DNA from: Lachnospiraceae bacterium
GTDB taxonomy: Bacteria; Bacillota; Clostridia; Lachnospirales; Lachnospiraceae
Length of the DNA: 10,953 bases
Direction of reading: 5' to 3'
Assembly: GCA_021205045.1 (NCBI GenBank)
Contig: JAJPYH010000216.1
Span: 1-10,953, forward strand
A program made the translations under genes and the position numbers. Of the stretch, positions 1 through 7,073 are shown piece by piece. A model generated the notes under the pieces. The model saw only the letters and a program-made list of their open reading frames with translations. It was not told the DNA's origin and did not search any database. How positions within the stretch are numbered: the stretch's first letter is position 1; each line of letters begins with the position of its first letter.

Positions 1-14
1 GCTTTATGCGATAA

Positions 15-43
15 AATATACCACCGTTTTTTTTCAGTGTCAA
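15..43 (-). promoter_or_regulatory. Sigma-A-type promoter reading out of the left edge
   Basis: Read on the minus strand, TTGACA (43-38) is followed after exactly 17 bases by TATATT (20-15). This is a perfect -35 and a 5/6 match to the -10 at optimal spacing. Transcription would start near position 8 and leave the window, so the gene it serves is not visible. It lies just downstream of the small alarmone synthetase gene, so the next leftward gene probably has its own transcription unit. Confidence 0.6.
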
Positions 44-47
44 CGCG

Positions 48-72
48 AAAAATTTATGGTTTTTTATAAATT
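48..72 (-). terminator. Weak AT-rich terminator-like hairpin after the alarmone synthetase
   Basis: On the minus strand, AATTTAT (72-66) pairs with ATAAATT (57-51) across an 8-base loop and runs into five T (two of them in the stem). The stem is A/T only, so it would be weak. An alternative hairpin (65-72 with 80-87) shares one arm, so the two folds exclude each other. Confidence 0.35.
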
Positions 73-87
73 CAGAAATAATTTATA

Positions 88-759
88 TTACTTTTGCACA
101 ATAACAGGCTGCTGTTCCTCTTCTTTTTCCTCATTCAGCTTCTGAATAGCCTCATTGATAATCTCCATCCTGCCGTCCAGGTCAGCCACCATTTTGGAGC
201 AGACCAGCAGCTCCTCGCGAAAGTCCTCCGGAACAGTTCCTTCGAACTTATACTTGATCTTGTGCTCTAAGGACGCCCAGAAATCCATGGCAACCGTGCG
301 AATCTGGATTTCCACCCTGGTATTCACGGTCTTCTCCGTCAGATAAACAGGGATGGTAATGATCATGTGGTAGCTGCGGTAGCCGCTCTGCTTGGGATAG
401 CGGATATAATCCTTGACAGAAACCACGTTGATGTCCTTCTGCTGGGCGATAATCTGGGCCAGCTCGTAAATATCGGAGGTAAAGGAACAGATCAGGCGAA
501 TCCCTGCGATATCATTGACCCGTTCCACCATGTTGGAGATGGTGGGCTCTAAACCATATCGATTCAGCTTGCGCACAATGCTGTCGGGGGTCTTGATGCG
601 GGATTTGATATGTTCAATGGGGTTATACTGGTGAACATGCTGAAATTCATCATTGAGGATTTCCATTTTGGTCTCCACCTGTTTTAAGGCGGAGCGATAG
701 ATGAGGATAACTTCCTGCCAGCTCTCTATGTCGTAGTTTTTGATCGAATTTTCTTCCAT
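88..759 (-). CDS. Small alarmone synthetase (GTP pyrophosphokinase, RelP/RelQ type)
   Basis: This is a single-domain RelA/SpoT-type synthetase that transfers pyrophosphate from ATP to GTP or GDP to make (p)ppGpp in the cytoplasm. From the chosen start the protein is 223 residues, close to RelQ/YjbM and RelP/YwaC. Visible synthetase motifs are DIAGIRL (about residue 83), PKQSGYRSYH (about 122-131), EIQIRT (about 150-155) and WASLEHKIKYK (about 161-171). HD hydrolase, TGS and ACT domains are absent, so it should only synthesise. The C-terminus is a charged Glu/Lys/Gln tail. ATG 759 is preferred over the ATG at 774 because GAGG lies nine bases upstream of it, whereas the 774 start has no ribosome site. 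It diverges from the small gene at 991. Which of RelP or RelQ it represents cannot be decided from the sequence alone. Confidence 0.93.
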   Translation of the reverse strand: MEENSIKNYDIESWQEVILIYRSALKQVETKMEILNDEFQHVHQYNPIEHIKSRIKTPDSIVRKLNRYGLEPTISNMVERVNDIAGIRLICSFTSDIYELAQIIAQQKDINVVSVKDYIRYPKQSGYRSYHMIITIPVYLTEKTVNTRVEIQIRTVAMDFWASLEHKIKYKFEGTVPEDFREELLVCSKMVADLDGRMEIINEAIQKLNEEKEEEQQPVIVQK

Positions 760-805
760 TCCTGCTTTCCTCATGTTATACTGTGGTTATTATGGCTATA
801 TTTCC

Positions 806-899
806 GGGAAAATCATAAAAAAAGAACGGCTCAGCATAAATGCATGCTTCGCAAAAACTCATCGTTAATCTTCGCCTTATCTTTTTTTATGATTTTCCC
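806..899. repeat. Perfect 20-bp inverted repeat in a divergent intergenic region
   Basis: The arm at 806-825 (GGGAAAATCATAAAAAAAGA) is the exact reverse complement of 880-899. Between them a second small hairpin can form (AGCAT 833-837 with ATGCT 844-848). The flanking bases show no target duplication, there is no ORF inside, and no T-run placed as in an intrinsic terminator. It sits between the divergent starts at 759 and 991, so it could be an operator, a structured leader or a relic of a small repeat. Confidence 0.7.
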
Positions 900-990
900 T
901 GCTTTGAAGCAATTATCACACAGTTCAGACCCCCGGTTCGCAGTCATTTCTCCGGCGAAACGGATTCTGGTAGAAAGGATATATAACGTT

Positions 991-1254
991 ATGTTTCGTG
1001 TTTGGTTTAAAATTATAGCCGACAATCATATTATACAGGATGCAGTCGTCGAGGATTCTTCCAACGAGACACGCACTCACAAAATCTTCCGCGCTCTGGA
1101 GGAGGCCTGCTCTCAGTTTGACTTAGGACAGCCGGTGTGGCTCGATGCTACTGTCAGGGACTTTCAGCTGCATTCCAAAGCGCGGTTTTATCAGGATAAT
1201 TTCATTGAACACATTGCGTTTGATTATATGGAGATTCAGGTAATTGCGGAGTAG
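991..1254 (+). CDS. Conserved-looking small protein of unknown function (87 aa)
   Basis: I know no function for this protein. It is 87 residues, begins MFRVWFKI, is acidic, and has no signal peptide or membrane segment. It contains a THKIFRALEEAC helix, a PVWLDATVRDFQLHSKARFYQDNFIEHIAFDYMEIQVI stretch (shown here as one description, spanning about residues 50-85) and an acidic end. In my recollection, similar short proteins with a conserved RFYQDNFIE core occur in Lachnospiraceae; this is memory, not a search. The frame is open back to an ATG at 844, but ATG 991 is preferred because AAAGGA (974-979) lies 11 bases upstream and the upstream extension would be built from the inverted-repeat region. 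It is transcribed convergently with galE and divergently from the alarmone synthetase. Confidence 0.72.
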   Translation: MFRVWFKIIADNHIIQDAVVEDSSNETRTHKIFRALEEACSQFDLGQPVWLDATVRDFQLHSKARFYQDNFIEHIAFDYMEIQVIAE

Positions 1255-1344
1255 GTATTCCACATTGCAGTACCTGTCCCCACTTTGTCCGGGGTCTGAG
1301 TCGTCAGCAATCACCGGATGGCAATGAGCCGGGGATCGGATTTC

Positions 1345-2361
1345 TCAATCATCGTACCCATTGGGATTCTGGCTCTGCCATCTCCAGGAATCCTCACACA
1401 TCTCCCGGATACCGTACTGTGCTTCCCACCCCAGTTCTTCTTTTGCCTTTGTGGCATCAGAATAGCAGATGGCGATGTCGCCGGCTCTGCGGGGCTTAAT
1501 GGAGTAGGGAATCTTCACCCCGGTGGCTTCCTCAAAGTTTCTCACCACATCCAATACACTGTATCCCACACCGGTGCCCAGGTTATAAATCTTCAAGCCG
1601 GCCTTTTCCTCAATCTTTTTCAGTGCTTTCACATGTCCCAGCGCCAGATCCACTACATGAATATAGTCTCTCACGCCGGTTCCGTCCGGGGTGTCATAAT
1701 CATTGCCGAAAACGCCAAACTCCGCCCGCTTTCCTACAGCCACCTGAGTGATATAAGGCATCAGATTGTTGGGAATGCCATTGGGGTTTTCCCCGATGGT
1801 ACCGCTCTTGTGGGCTCCAATGGGATTGAAATAGCGCAGCAATATGACATTCCATTCCGGATCAGCCTTCTGCATATCGGTCAGGATCTGCTCCAGCATG
1901 GACTTGGTCCAGCCGTAGGGATTGGTGCAGCTGCCCTTGGGGCATTCCTCGGTGATGGGGATCACCGCCGGGTCGCCGTATACAGTGGCGGAAGAGGAAA
2001 AAATGATATTTTTGCAGTTGTGCTCTCTCATCACATCCACCAGAGTAAGGGTGCCGGAAATGTTATTGTGATAATACTCCCAGGGTTTTGCCACGCTTTC
2101 ACCCACCGCTTTTAACCCTGCAAAATGAATGCAGCTGGTGATGTCCTCTTTCGCAAAAATCTCTTCCAGCGCGTCCGCATCCAGAATGTCCGCCTTATAA
2201 AAGGGCACCGGCTTTCCGGTAATGGCTTCCACCCTCTTAAGCGATTTCTCGCTGGCGTTGCATAAATTGTCAACAACCACCACATCGTAGCCTGCGTTCT
2301 GCAGCTCCACTACGGTGTGACTTCCAATGAACCCGGCTCCTCCGGTCACTAAAATTGCCAT
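1345..2361 (-). CDS. galE: UDP-glucose 4-epimerase
   Basis: The enzyme interconverts UDP-glucose and UDP-galactose (Leloir pathway and glycan precursor supply) using bound NAD in the cytoplasm. It is an extended short-chain dehydrogenase of 338 residues, the usual GalE length. The NAD-binding Rossmann motif TGGAGFIG is at residues 6-13. The catalytic triad falls exactly at the E. coli numbering: Ser124 in SSSATVYG, Tyr149 in NPYGWTK and Lys153. The frame is open for 15 further codons, but ATG 2361 is the start because AAGGAGG lies just upstream and the Rossmann strand begins there. It is the last gene of the minus-strand block, 103 bases after the UDP-sugar pyrophosphorylase, with which it would share a UDP-hexose pool. 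It converges with the small gene at 991; I see no strong terminator in the 90 bases between them. Confidence 0.97.
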   Translation of the reverse strand: MAILVTGGAGFIGSHTVVELQNAGYDVVVVDNLCNASEKSLKRVEAITGKPVPFYKADILDADALEEIFAKEDITSCIHFAGLKAVGESVAKPWEYYHNNISGTLTLVDVMREHNCKNIIFSSSATVYGDPAVIPITEECPKGSCTNPYGWTKSMLEQILTDMQKADPEWNVILLRYFNPIGAHKSGTIGENPNGIPNNLMPYITQVAVGKRAEFGVFGNDYDTPDGTGVRDYIHVVDLALGHVKALKKIEEKAGLKIYNLGTGVGYSVLDVVRNFEEATGVKIPYSIKPRRAGDIAICYSDATKAKEELGWEAQYGIREMCEDSWRWQSQNPNGYDD

Positions 2362-2464
2362 GCTATCTTCCTCCTTGAATATCCACTTTTTTAATTGCTT
2401 CTGCATCTGTCAGCGACTGCCTTTGTATCTCCCGCCATTCTGCCAAAGCTTTTTTCAAATATTC

Positions 2465-3685
2465 TTACAGCACGATTCCGTTTTTCAGACACAGTGCTCT
2501 GGCGCTCTCCACGCTGTCCACTCCTGTCTTATTTTTAATCGGTGCAAACTCCCTCTCCCTCACCACCTCAAAGGGCAGGCAGGTATCCAGCTGGTGAATC
2601 ATATCCAGCACCAGCTCCTCATATTTATAACCGTTGGGGCTCTCCGGCTTCACATACTGCCCGTTCTCATCAATATGGGGAATCTTTTTCTCCACCACAT
2701 GGCAAGGCATTTTCCCCTGAAAGAGGGTTTCCAGCGAATGTATATTGAACAGATAATTTAAAATCACGCCAAAATTATAGGCCGGGTCACCTTTCTCATT
2801 TCTGGCGTTCACCATCTCATCGGTCAGCTCATAATATTCCACAATGCTGGGTCTGCCATCCTCCAGGCACACCACGCCAACGCCCTCACGGGGCGCGTTT
2901 TTGCGCACTACCTTGGCTCCCACACTGACTCCGGCGTCCAGGGTTGCACCCACGAACACCGGATCGGCAATTCTCTGCAGCACATTGTCCACCGCGAAAA
3001 TATTCATCCACTCAATTCCCTGTTCATGGGCATAATCAATCAGACCCGCCTCCTGCATGCTGGTAAACCAGCCGCCGTTGCCATTGGGGGAAGTACTTAT
3101 CCTGTACTTTTCCTCCAGATATACATGCCCGTCATAGTCGGACGCCGGAGCCATCTTCTGCAGGAAAAAGTGGACATATTCCTCAGGATAGCCAAAATAA
3201 GCCTTTTCATTCAGAAAAGCTCTGGTCACCTGATCATTTTTGTCACTGGTCATCACAAACAGGTGAAACCAGGTTCCTGTCTGCCTGACCACATCCATCA
3301 TGTTCTCAATCAGGCGTTCAAAAATATACACCGGGCGGGTCAGACCGATATCGTACACCCCCTTGGGACCGTCGCTGCCAAGCCTTGTGCCCATGCCTCC
3401 GGCCAGAAGCACGGCGCCGACCTTGCCCTCCTGAATAGCTTTGACCCCGATTTCCGTATAATATTCCCTTCTGGCATCGATTTCAGAAAGCTCCAAAGCT
3501 CCCAGAGGCTCAAACCTTCCTCTTTCATTTCCGCTCTTATGACAATGCTCAAGGGCAGAAAAATCCGTGGCTTCAATCTGCGCAAGCAGCTCTGTTCGCT
3601 GATCCGCCGTCAGCTCCTCATAATATTTCAGCACATGAAGCTGATCCGCTTTCTTAAGCTTTTGACAGGCTTCCTCGTAATTCAT
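2465..3685 (-). CDS. UDP-sugar pyrophosphorylase of the UDPGP/UAP family (UDP-HexNAc or UDP-glucose type)
   Basis: This 406-residue nucleotidyltransferase resembles eukaryotic-type UDP-N-acetylhexosamine pyrophosphorylase rather than bacterial GalU or GlmU. It would form UDP-sugar and pyrophosphate from UTP and a sugar 1-phosphate. The nucleotide-binding loop LAGGMGTRLG is at residues 94-103, followed by GPKG (106-109). Other UAP-like signatures are SPNGNGGWF (199-207), GVVCLEDGRPSIVEYYEL (270-287), KPESPNGYKYEE (346-357) and REREFAPIKN (376-385). Its start overlaps the stop of the SseB-like gene by four bases (ATGA), and GGAGGAAG precedes it, so translation is probably coupled. With galE downstream, it likely feeds surface polysaccharide or hexosamine metabolism. 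Substrate choice (GlcNAc-1-P, GalNAc-1-P or Glc-1-P) cannot be read from the sequence. Confidence 0.88.
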   Translation of the reverse strand: MNYEEACQKLKKADQLHVLKYYEELTADQRTELLAQIEATDFSALEHCHKSGNERGRFEPLGALELSEIDARREYYTEIGVKAIQEGKVGAVLLAGGMGTRLGSDGPKGVYDIGLTRPVYIFERLIENMMDVVRQTGTWFHLFVMTSDKNDQVTRAFLNEKAYFGYPEEYVHFFLQKMAPASDYDGHVYLEEKYRISTSPNGNGGWFTSMQEAGLIDYAHEQGIEWMNIFAVDNVLQRIADPVFVGATLDAGVSVGAKVVRKNAPREGVGVVCLEDGRPSIVEYYELTDEMVNARNEKGDPAYNFGVILNYLFNIHSLETLFQGKMPCHVVEKKIPHIDENGQYVKPESPNGYKYEELVLDMIHQLDTCLPFEVVREREFAPIKNKTGVDSVESARALCLKNGIVL

Positions 3686-4485
3686 ATTTTTTCTTCCTCC
3701 GGCGCGAACGCCTCATCAATTTCCATATATTTCTCCCTGGAAACAGGATAATTACCACTGCCCGGGTTCAATACCACTCCTGCGGTTTCTCCCTGGTTTA
3801 ATAACGTCAGAACTCTCTTAAAATCCGCCGCGATGATCTGCTTGGGCGGCTTATCCTTTGTGAAGCGCTTCAGCTCAAAAACATCTGTGAACAGAGGCAG
3901 AAAGGCCTCTCCTTCCTTGTTTTTGACAAGCAGCAGCGCGCTCTGCTCTTTACGCGCCTCATCCTCCACAGGCTGCGCCCCCAGAAGGAACCGGCTTCTG
4001 GTCATATTCACATAGACCTCCTCGGAAAGCTCCTGCACATCTCCTCTGCCCGGAGCGTCCGCCGCCCTGCGGTACTCCTGCAGGAAATAAAGCAGAGAAA
4101 GCTGCAGACCCGGATTTTCCACAGGTCTCTTTTCCGCGGGCTGCCCGGAAAAATCCTGCCAGCGCAAAAACTCGCCAACCTGCACCAGATAGTCCTCCCC
4201 GGGCTCCCTTCCAATAAACTGAACGGCATTGACTCCCAGCACCTTCAGGCTGCCAAACATCTGCGCAATCTCTTTCTCTCTGCATTTTACCACCAGCGCC
4301 GGCTTTTTCTCCCCGATCAGGGCCTGTGCCTTTTCCCTGGCCGCCTCCTCTTTCGTGCAGATCACCACGTAGTCATCCATGGTGTCCTCATGGCAGAACA
4401 CAAAAGGCAGCTTCGTGGCCTGGGAATGGATCACATAGATCTCCTTTAGTTTTGGAATATTTCTGATAAAATCACGTCTGTTCAT
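3682..4485 (-). CDS. SseB-like domain protein, function unknown
   Basis: This 267-residue soluble protein carries an SseB N-terminal-like domain in its second half: MTRSRFLLGAQPVE (about 161-174), an ALLLVKNKEGEAFLPLFTDVFELKRF core (about 183-208) and the typical AGVVLNPG end (about 235-242). The first 95 residues look like a divergent copy of the same fold (LPFVFCHEDTMDDYVVICT, then VNAVQFIG), joined by a linker that is variable in appearance. No catalytic motif, signal peptide or membrane segment is seen. SseB was named for altered serine sensitivity in E. coli, and its molecular role is unclear. An AAGGAA site precedes ATG 4485. The stop overlaps the pyrophosphorylase start as ATGA, which suggests co-translation. 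Family assignment is by motif recall. Confidence 0.72.
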   Translation of the reverse strand: MNRRDFIRNIPKLKEIYVIHSQATKLPFVFCHEDTMDDYVVICTKEEAAREKAQALIGEKKPALVVKCREKEIAQMFGSLKVLGVNAVQFIGREPGEDYLVQVGEFLRWQDFSGQPAEKRPVENPGLQLSLLYFLQEYRRAADAPGRGDVQELSEEVYVNMTRSRFLLGAQPVEDEARKEQSALLLVKNKEGEAFLPLFTDVFELKRFTKDKPPKQIIAADFKRVLTLLNQGETAGVVLNPGSGNYPVSREKYMEIDEAFAPEEEKI

Positions 4486-4562
4486 ATATGATTCCTTTTT
4501 CCTTTTTCATCCATATTTATTCTGACAGGGATGTCATTTCAGGGCAGTCCCGTCAATTTGGG

Positions 4563-5922
4563 TTACCGCAGTTTTACAGTCTCCTTTTTCCACAAATTCA
4601 TCCGGTAGCACACATAAATAATAGCCGCCGAAATAAAGTTGGACATCACCACGGCCCACCAGACACTCTCAAACCCCATGCCCAGTACGCCCTGGCAAAA
4701 ATACAATACGGCAAAACGCCAGACCCACAATCTGCTGGCGTCCACCGCCATGGTAATCATAGTGTGCCCCGCTCCCTGAAACAGGGATATCGTCGAGTTA
4801 TAGACACCGTTGCTGAAACAGCAGATGGCCATCAGGCTCAAAAACGAGGATGCATAGTCGATTACCAGCTCGTCAGAGCTGAAAATACTGACCGCCGCCC
4901 TGGAGATCGGCTCTCTTGACAAAATAAACCCGCACACCAGCAAAAAGACCACCGAAATATTTCTGGCGAGCCTGTATCCCTGATCCGCACGCTCCAGCTG
5001 CCTTGCCCCCACATTCTGCCCTGTGATCGTAGCTACCGCGGAACCAATGCCATTGCTTGGCAGGGTAATCAGGCCGTTGATCTTATTTCCGATACCGTAG
5101 GCCGCCACCGCTGTAGCGCCAAACTGATTGACATTCCTGGTAACCAGCAAAAAAACCAAACTGCATGGTGCTGCCGCCGATGGCTGTAGGCAATCCCACC
5201 TTTGCAATATTGATAAGCTTCTGCTTATGGAAGTGAAAATCCCTGTAGGAGAGTCTGACTGTCTCCTTTTTACTGCGGATTGCCACAAAAGCGAAGACTG
5301 CGCAGGGGATCTTGGAGGCCACAGTGGCCAGAGCCGCGCCCGCGGTTCCCATTTGAAGGACAATAATCAGCAGCGGATCCAGCAGCATATTGATCACAAC
5401 ACCGGTCACATTCAAAGCCATGGGGCGCACCGTGTCCCCCTGGGACTGCCGCACCGCCGTATACATATTGATTGTATACAGAAACGGCATATCCAGCACC
5501 ACGATCTCCAGATACGTTTTCCCGTTATAAAATACTTCCTCTTCCGCACCCAGCCAGCCGCAGATTCCGCCCGCGCAGATTCTCACCGCCGCCGCGCAGC
5601 CGATAGAAAAAACCATGGCGCACAGAAAAATATGGCTCAGCATATCCCTGGCGTCATCATCCTGCTTCGCACCCAGATATTGACTGATCAGTACAGACCC
5701 CGCGGTGGTGATGCCGGTGCCAAAATTTAAAATCAGATTCTGCACCGGAGAAACCAGGGTAATCCCGGCCATCTCGTTCGTGCCAAGCCTTCCCAGCCAG
5801 TAAGTATCTGTCAGATTGTACATGGACTGGATAAAGCTGTTAATGACAATAGGAACCGCCAGTCCCAGAATCACAGTCCAGAGATTTCCGTTAAGTATCT
5901 GTTCTCGATCTACCTTTTTCAT
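4563..5922 (-). pseudogene. MATE family efflux transporter, broken by a one-base frameshift
   Basis: This encodes a multidrug and toxin extrusion (MATE) type inner-membrane antiporter. Family features include an N-terminal ILNGNLWTVILGLAVPIVINSF helix region (described over about residues 9-30), the YNLTDTYWLGRLGTNEMAG segment, repeated hydrophobic helices and TGQNVGA in the second half. The reading frame breaks at a run of seven T in the coding strand (plus-strand A at 5149-5155). Upstream the frame reads MQFGFF then diverges; downstream the other frame continues LVTRNVNQFG to the stop at 4563. Removing one T restores MQFGFLLVTRNV and a protein of 452 residues from ATG 5922, the normal MATE size. 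ATG 5922 (MKKVDREQ) is favoured, with GAAGG rather far upstream; the ATG at 5976 has no ribosome site and would overlap the GNAT gene. Either a true mutation or a homopolymer read error explains the break. Substrate unknown. Confidence 0.88.
5149..5155 (-). other. Seven-base homopolymer at the MATE frameshift
   Basis: Seven A on the plus strand (seven T in the coding strand) mark the point where the two MATE frames meet. Six T would give one continuous frame. This is the only place where the protein similarity switches frame. Confidence 0.85.
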
Positions 5923-5959
5923 ATCGTTAATGTATGCCTTCTTTCGATGTAAAATATTT

Positions 5960-6790
5960 TCAGTCGTTCCCGTCATTCAGATCGGCACCGCAAATAACAA
6001 CGACCACCTCCACAGGACTACCTTTTCTCAATGCCTCCGCCAGTCTGACGGAGCGAAGATTATCCTTCTGCACCCGGATATACACCCTGTCGGCCAGCTC
6101 CTGTTCCCTTACAAATTCCAGAATCAGCAGGCAGGCCTCTCTGGCCAGTCCCCTGCCCCAAAACTCCGGCAGAAGCGCATAGCCCAGATGCAGTCCCTCC
6201 TCTTCATGGGTTTCCCAGGTGAGTCCGGCCCAGCCGACAGTCCTTCCGCTCCCTTTTTCCACCACAGACCAGATGCCATAGCCATAGAATGGGTACTGAT
6301 ATTTCCTGTACATTCTCAGATACTGAGCGTAAGCCTCTTGCGAACCCCCGTGCGTCTCCTCCAGAACACTTTCCGGCAGGAGCGGCTCCAGGAACTGTCC
6401 GCAGCGCTCATCCTGATAAATTTCCCGCAAAACTCCCGCATCATCCTCTGTGCTCTCTCTGACAAGAAGCCGGCCGCTCTCTCCAATGGTCCCCGGTTCT
6501 CCTCTGTGATGCTGCCACATCAGAAGCTTTTCTCTCTCCGTCAGCAAATCCGCACGGATACATACATTGTCGAAACCATCAAAGCCACAGCCGGTCAGTC
6601 TGGTAATCCGGTCAGCCATCTCTCTTTGAGTTCCCACAAAGCTCTGCAGCTCCACCAGCTCCACCAGTACACAAAAGCCTTTTTCTTTCCAGGGCATAAG
6701 TTCCTCCGGAGAAGACCCCACAATGATGCAGGGCTCTGAAGGAGCGCTTTCCAATGTACAGTTTTGCACAGATATCAAAGCAATTTCCAT
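5960..6790 (-). CDS. GNAT family N-acetyltransferase with N-terminal extension
   Basis: The C-terminal half (about residues 107-256) is a RimJ/RimL-like GNAT domain that would transfer an acetyl group from acetyl-CoA to an amine. It begins GRLLVRESTEDDAGVLREIY. It holds the acetyl-CoA pyrophosphate-binding loop LLPEFWGRGLAREA (about 206-219) and the terminal VQKDNLRSVRLAEAL helix. The first 105 residues are not a canonical GNAT part and may be a separate ligand- or partner-binding domain. After the SVRLAEAL helix the protein ends in a short hydrophobic VEVVVVICGADLNDGND rather than the usual longer GNAT terminus. ATG 6790 has no good ribosome site. It is the first gene of the minus-strand block, divergent from the cyclophilin gene, with the MATE gene directly downstream. 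Substrate unknown. Confidence 0.82.
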   Translation of the reverse strand: MEIALISVQNCTLESAPSEPCIIVGSSPEELMPWKEKGFCVLVELVELQSFVGTQREMADRITRLTGCGFDGFDNVCIRADLLTEREKLLMWQHHRGEPGTIGESGRLLVRESTEDDAGVLREIYQDERCGQFLEPLLPESVLEETHGGSQEAYAQYLRMYRKYQYPFYGYGIWSVVEKGSGRTVGWAGLTWETHEEEGLHLGYALLPEFWGRGLAREACLLILEFVREQELADRVYIRVQKDNLRSVRLAEALRKGSPVEVVVVICGADLNDGND

Positions 6791-6818
6791 TTACTTTATC
6801 AGCTTTTTGAAATATAAT
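6790..6818 (+). promoter_or_regulatory. Promoter of the cyclophilin gene
   Basis: TTTACT (6790-6795, 4/6 match) lies 17 bases before a perfect TATAAT (6813-6818). Transcription would start near 6825, before the ribosome site at 6838-6846 (AAAGGAGA) and ATG 6854. The -35 overlaps the start codon of the divergent GNAT gene. Confidence 0.65.
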
Positions 6819-6944
6819 ACCTTCAGAAAATCATAATAAAAGGAGAACCAGTTATGGCACAAAATCCAGTTGTTACTATCACCATGGCAAACGGCGATGT
6901 GATGAAGGCAGAACTCTATCCGGAGATTGCCCCGACCGCAGTCA

Positions 6945-7073
6945 ATAATTTTGGTGTTAGTCCGTAAACGGGTCGTTTTGGCCAAAGTTCTATATTCAGG
7001 GCATACTATACTGGTATTTCTGAAAGCCAGATATTAGGCCACCGACCCAAATCCGGACTAACACCATAATTTT
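6945..7073. repeat. 8-bp target site duplication flanking the MITE
   Basis: ATAATTTT occurs at 6945-6952 immediately left of the element and again at 7066-7073 immediately right of it. In the uninterrupted gene the sequence would occur once, reading V-N-N-F-I-S across the site. An AT-rich 8-bp direct repeat is the footprint of cut-and-paste transposition. Confidence 0.93.
6953..7065. mobile_element. 113-bp MITE inserted in the cyclophilin gene
   Basis: The element has perfect 12-bp terminal inverted repeats, GGTGTTAGTCCG (6953-6964) and its complement at 7054-7065. Pairing continues inward: GGGTCG 6970-6975 with 7043-7048, GGCC 6980-6983 with 7037-7040, TTCAG 6995-6999 with CTGAA 7020-7024, and ATAC 7003-7006 with GTAT 7014-7017. 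The whole element can therefore fold into one long imperfect hairpin. It has no coding capacity. An 8-bp duplication flanks it. It must have been moved in trans by a transposase recognising these ends; families making 8-bp duplications include IS6, ISL3, IS66, IS256 and IS1595, but I cannot match these ends to one with confidence. Confidence 0.92.

Noticed and set aside
806..899. Inverted repeat as a second MITE
   Set aside because: No flanking target duplication, ends unlike those of the element at 6953-7065, and no interrupted gene to define boundaries.
844..990. N-terminal extension of the small plus-strand gene
   Set aside because: The extension translates the inverted-repeat region and lacks a ribosome site. 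ATG 991 with AAAGGA is the better start.
831..1025. Minus-strand ORF of up to 64 codons (or 38 from an inner ATG) across the inverted repeat
   Set aside because: It is antisense to the small plus-strand gene, ribosome-site spacing is poor and no family is recognised. It is most likely a shadow frame.
1273..1303. GC-rich partial palindrome between the small gene and galE
   Set aside because: The stem is only 4-5 pairs with no T-run and no second copy in the window. It is too weak to call a terminator or a REP element.
6953..7065. Element as an intron or programmed bypass
   Set aside because: Terminal inverted repeats and an exact 8-bp duplication indicate transposition. It is far too short for a self-splicing intron, and its stop codon lies near its left end.
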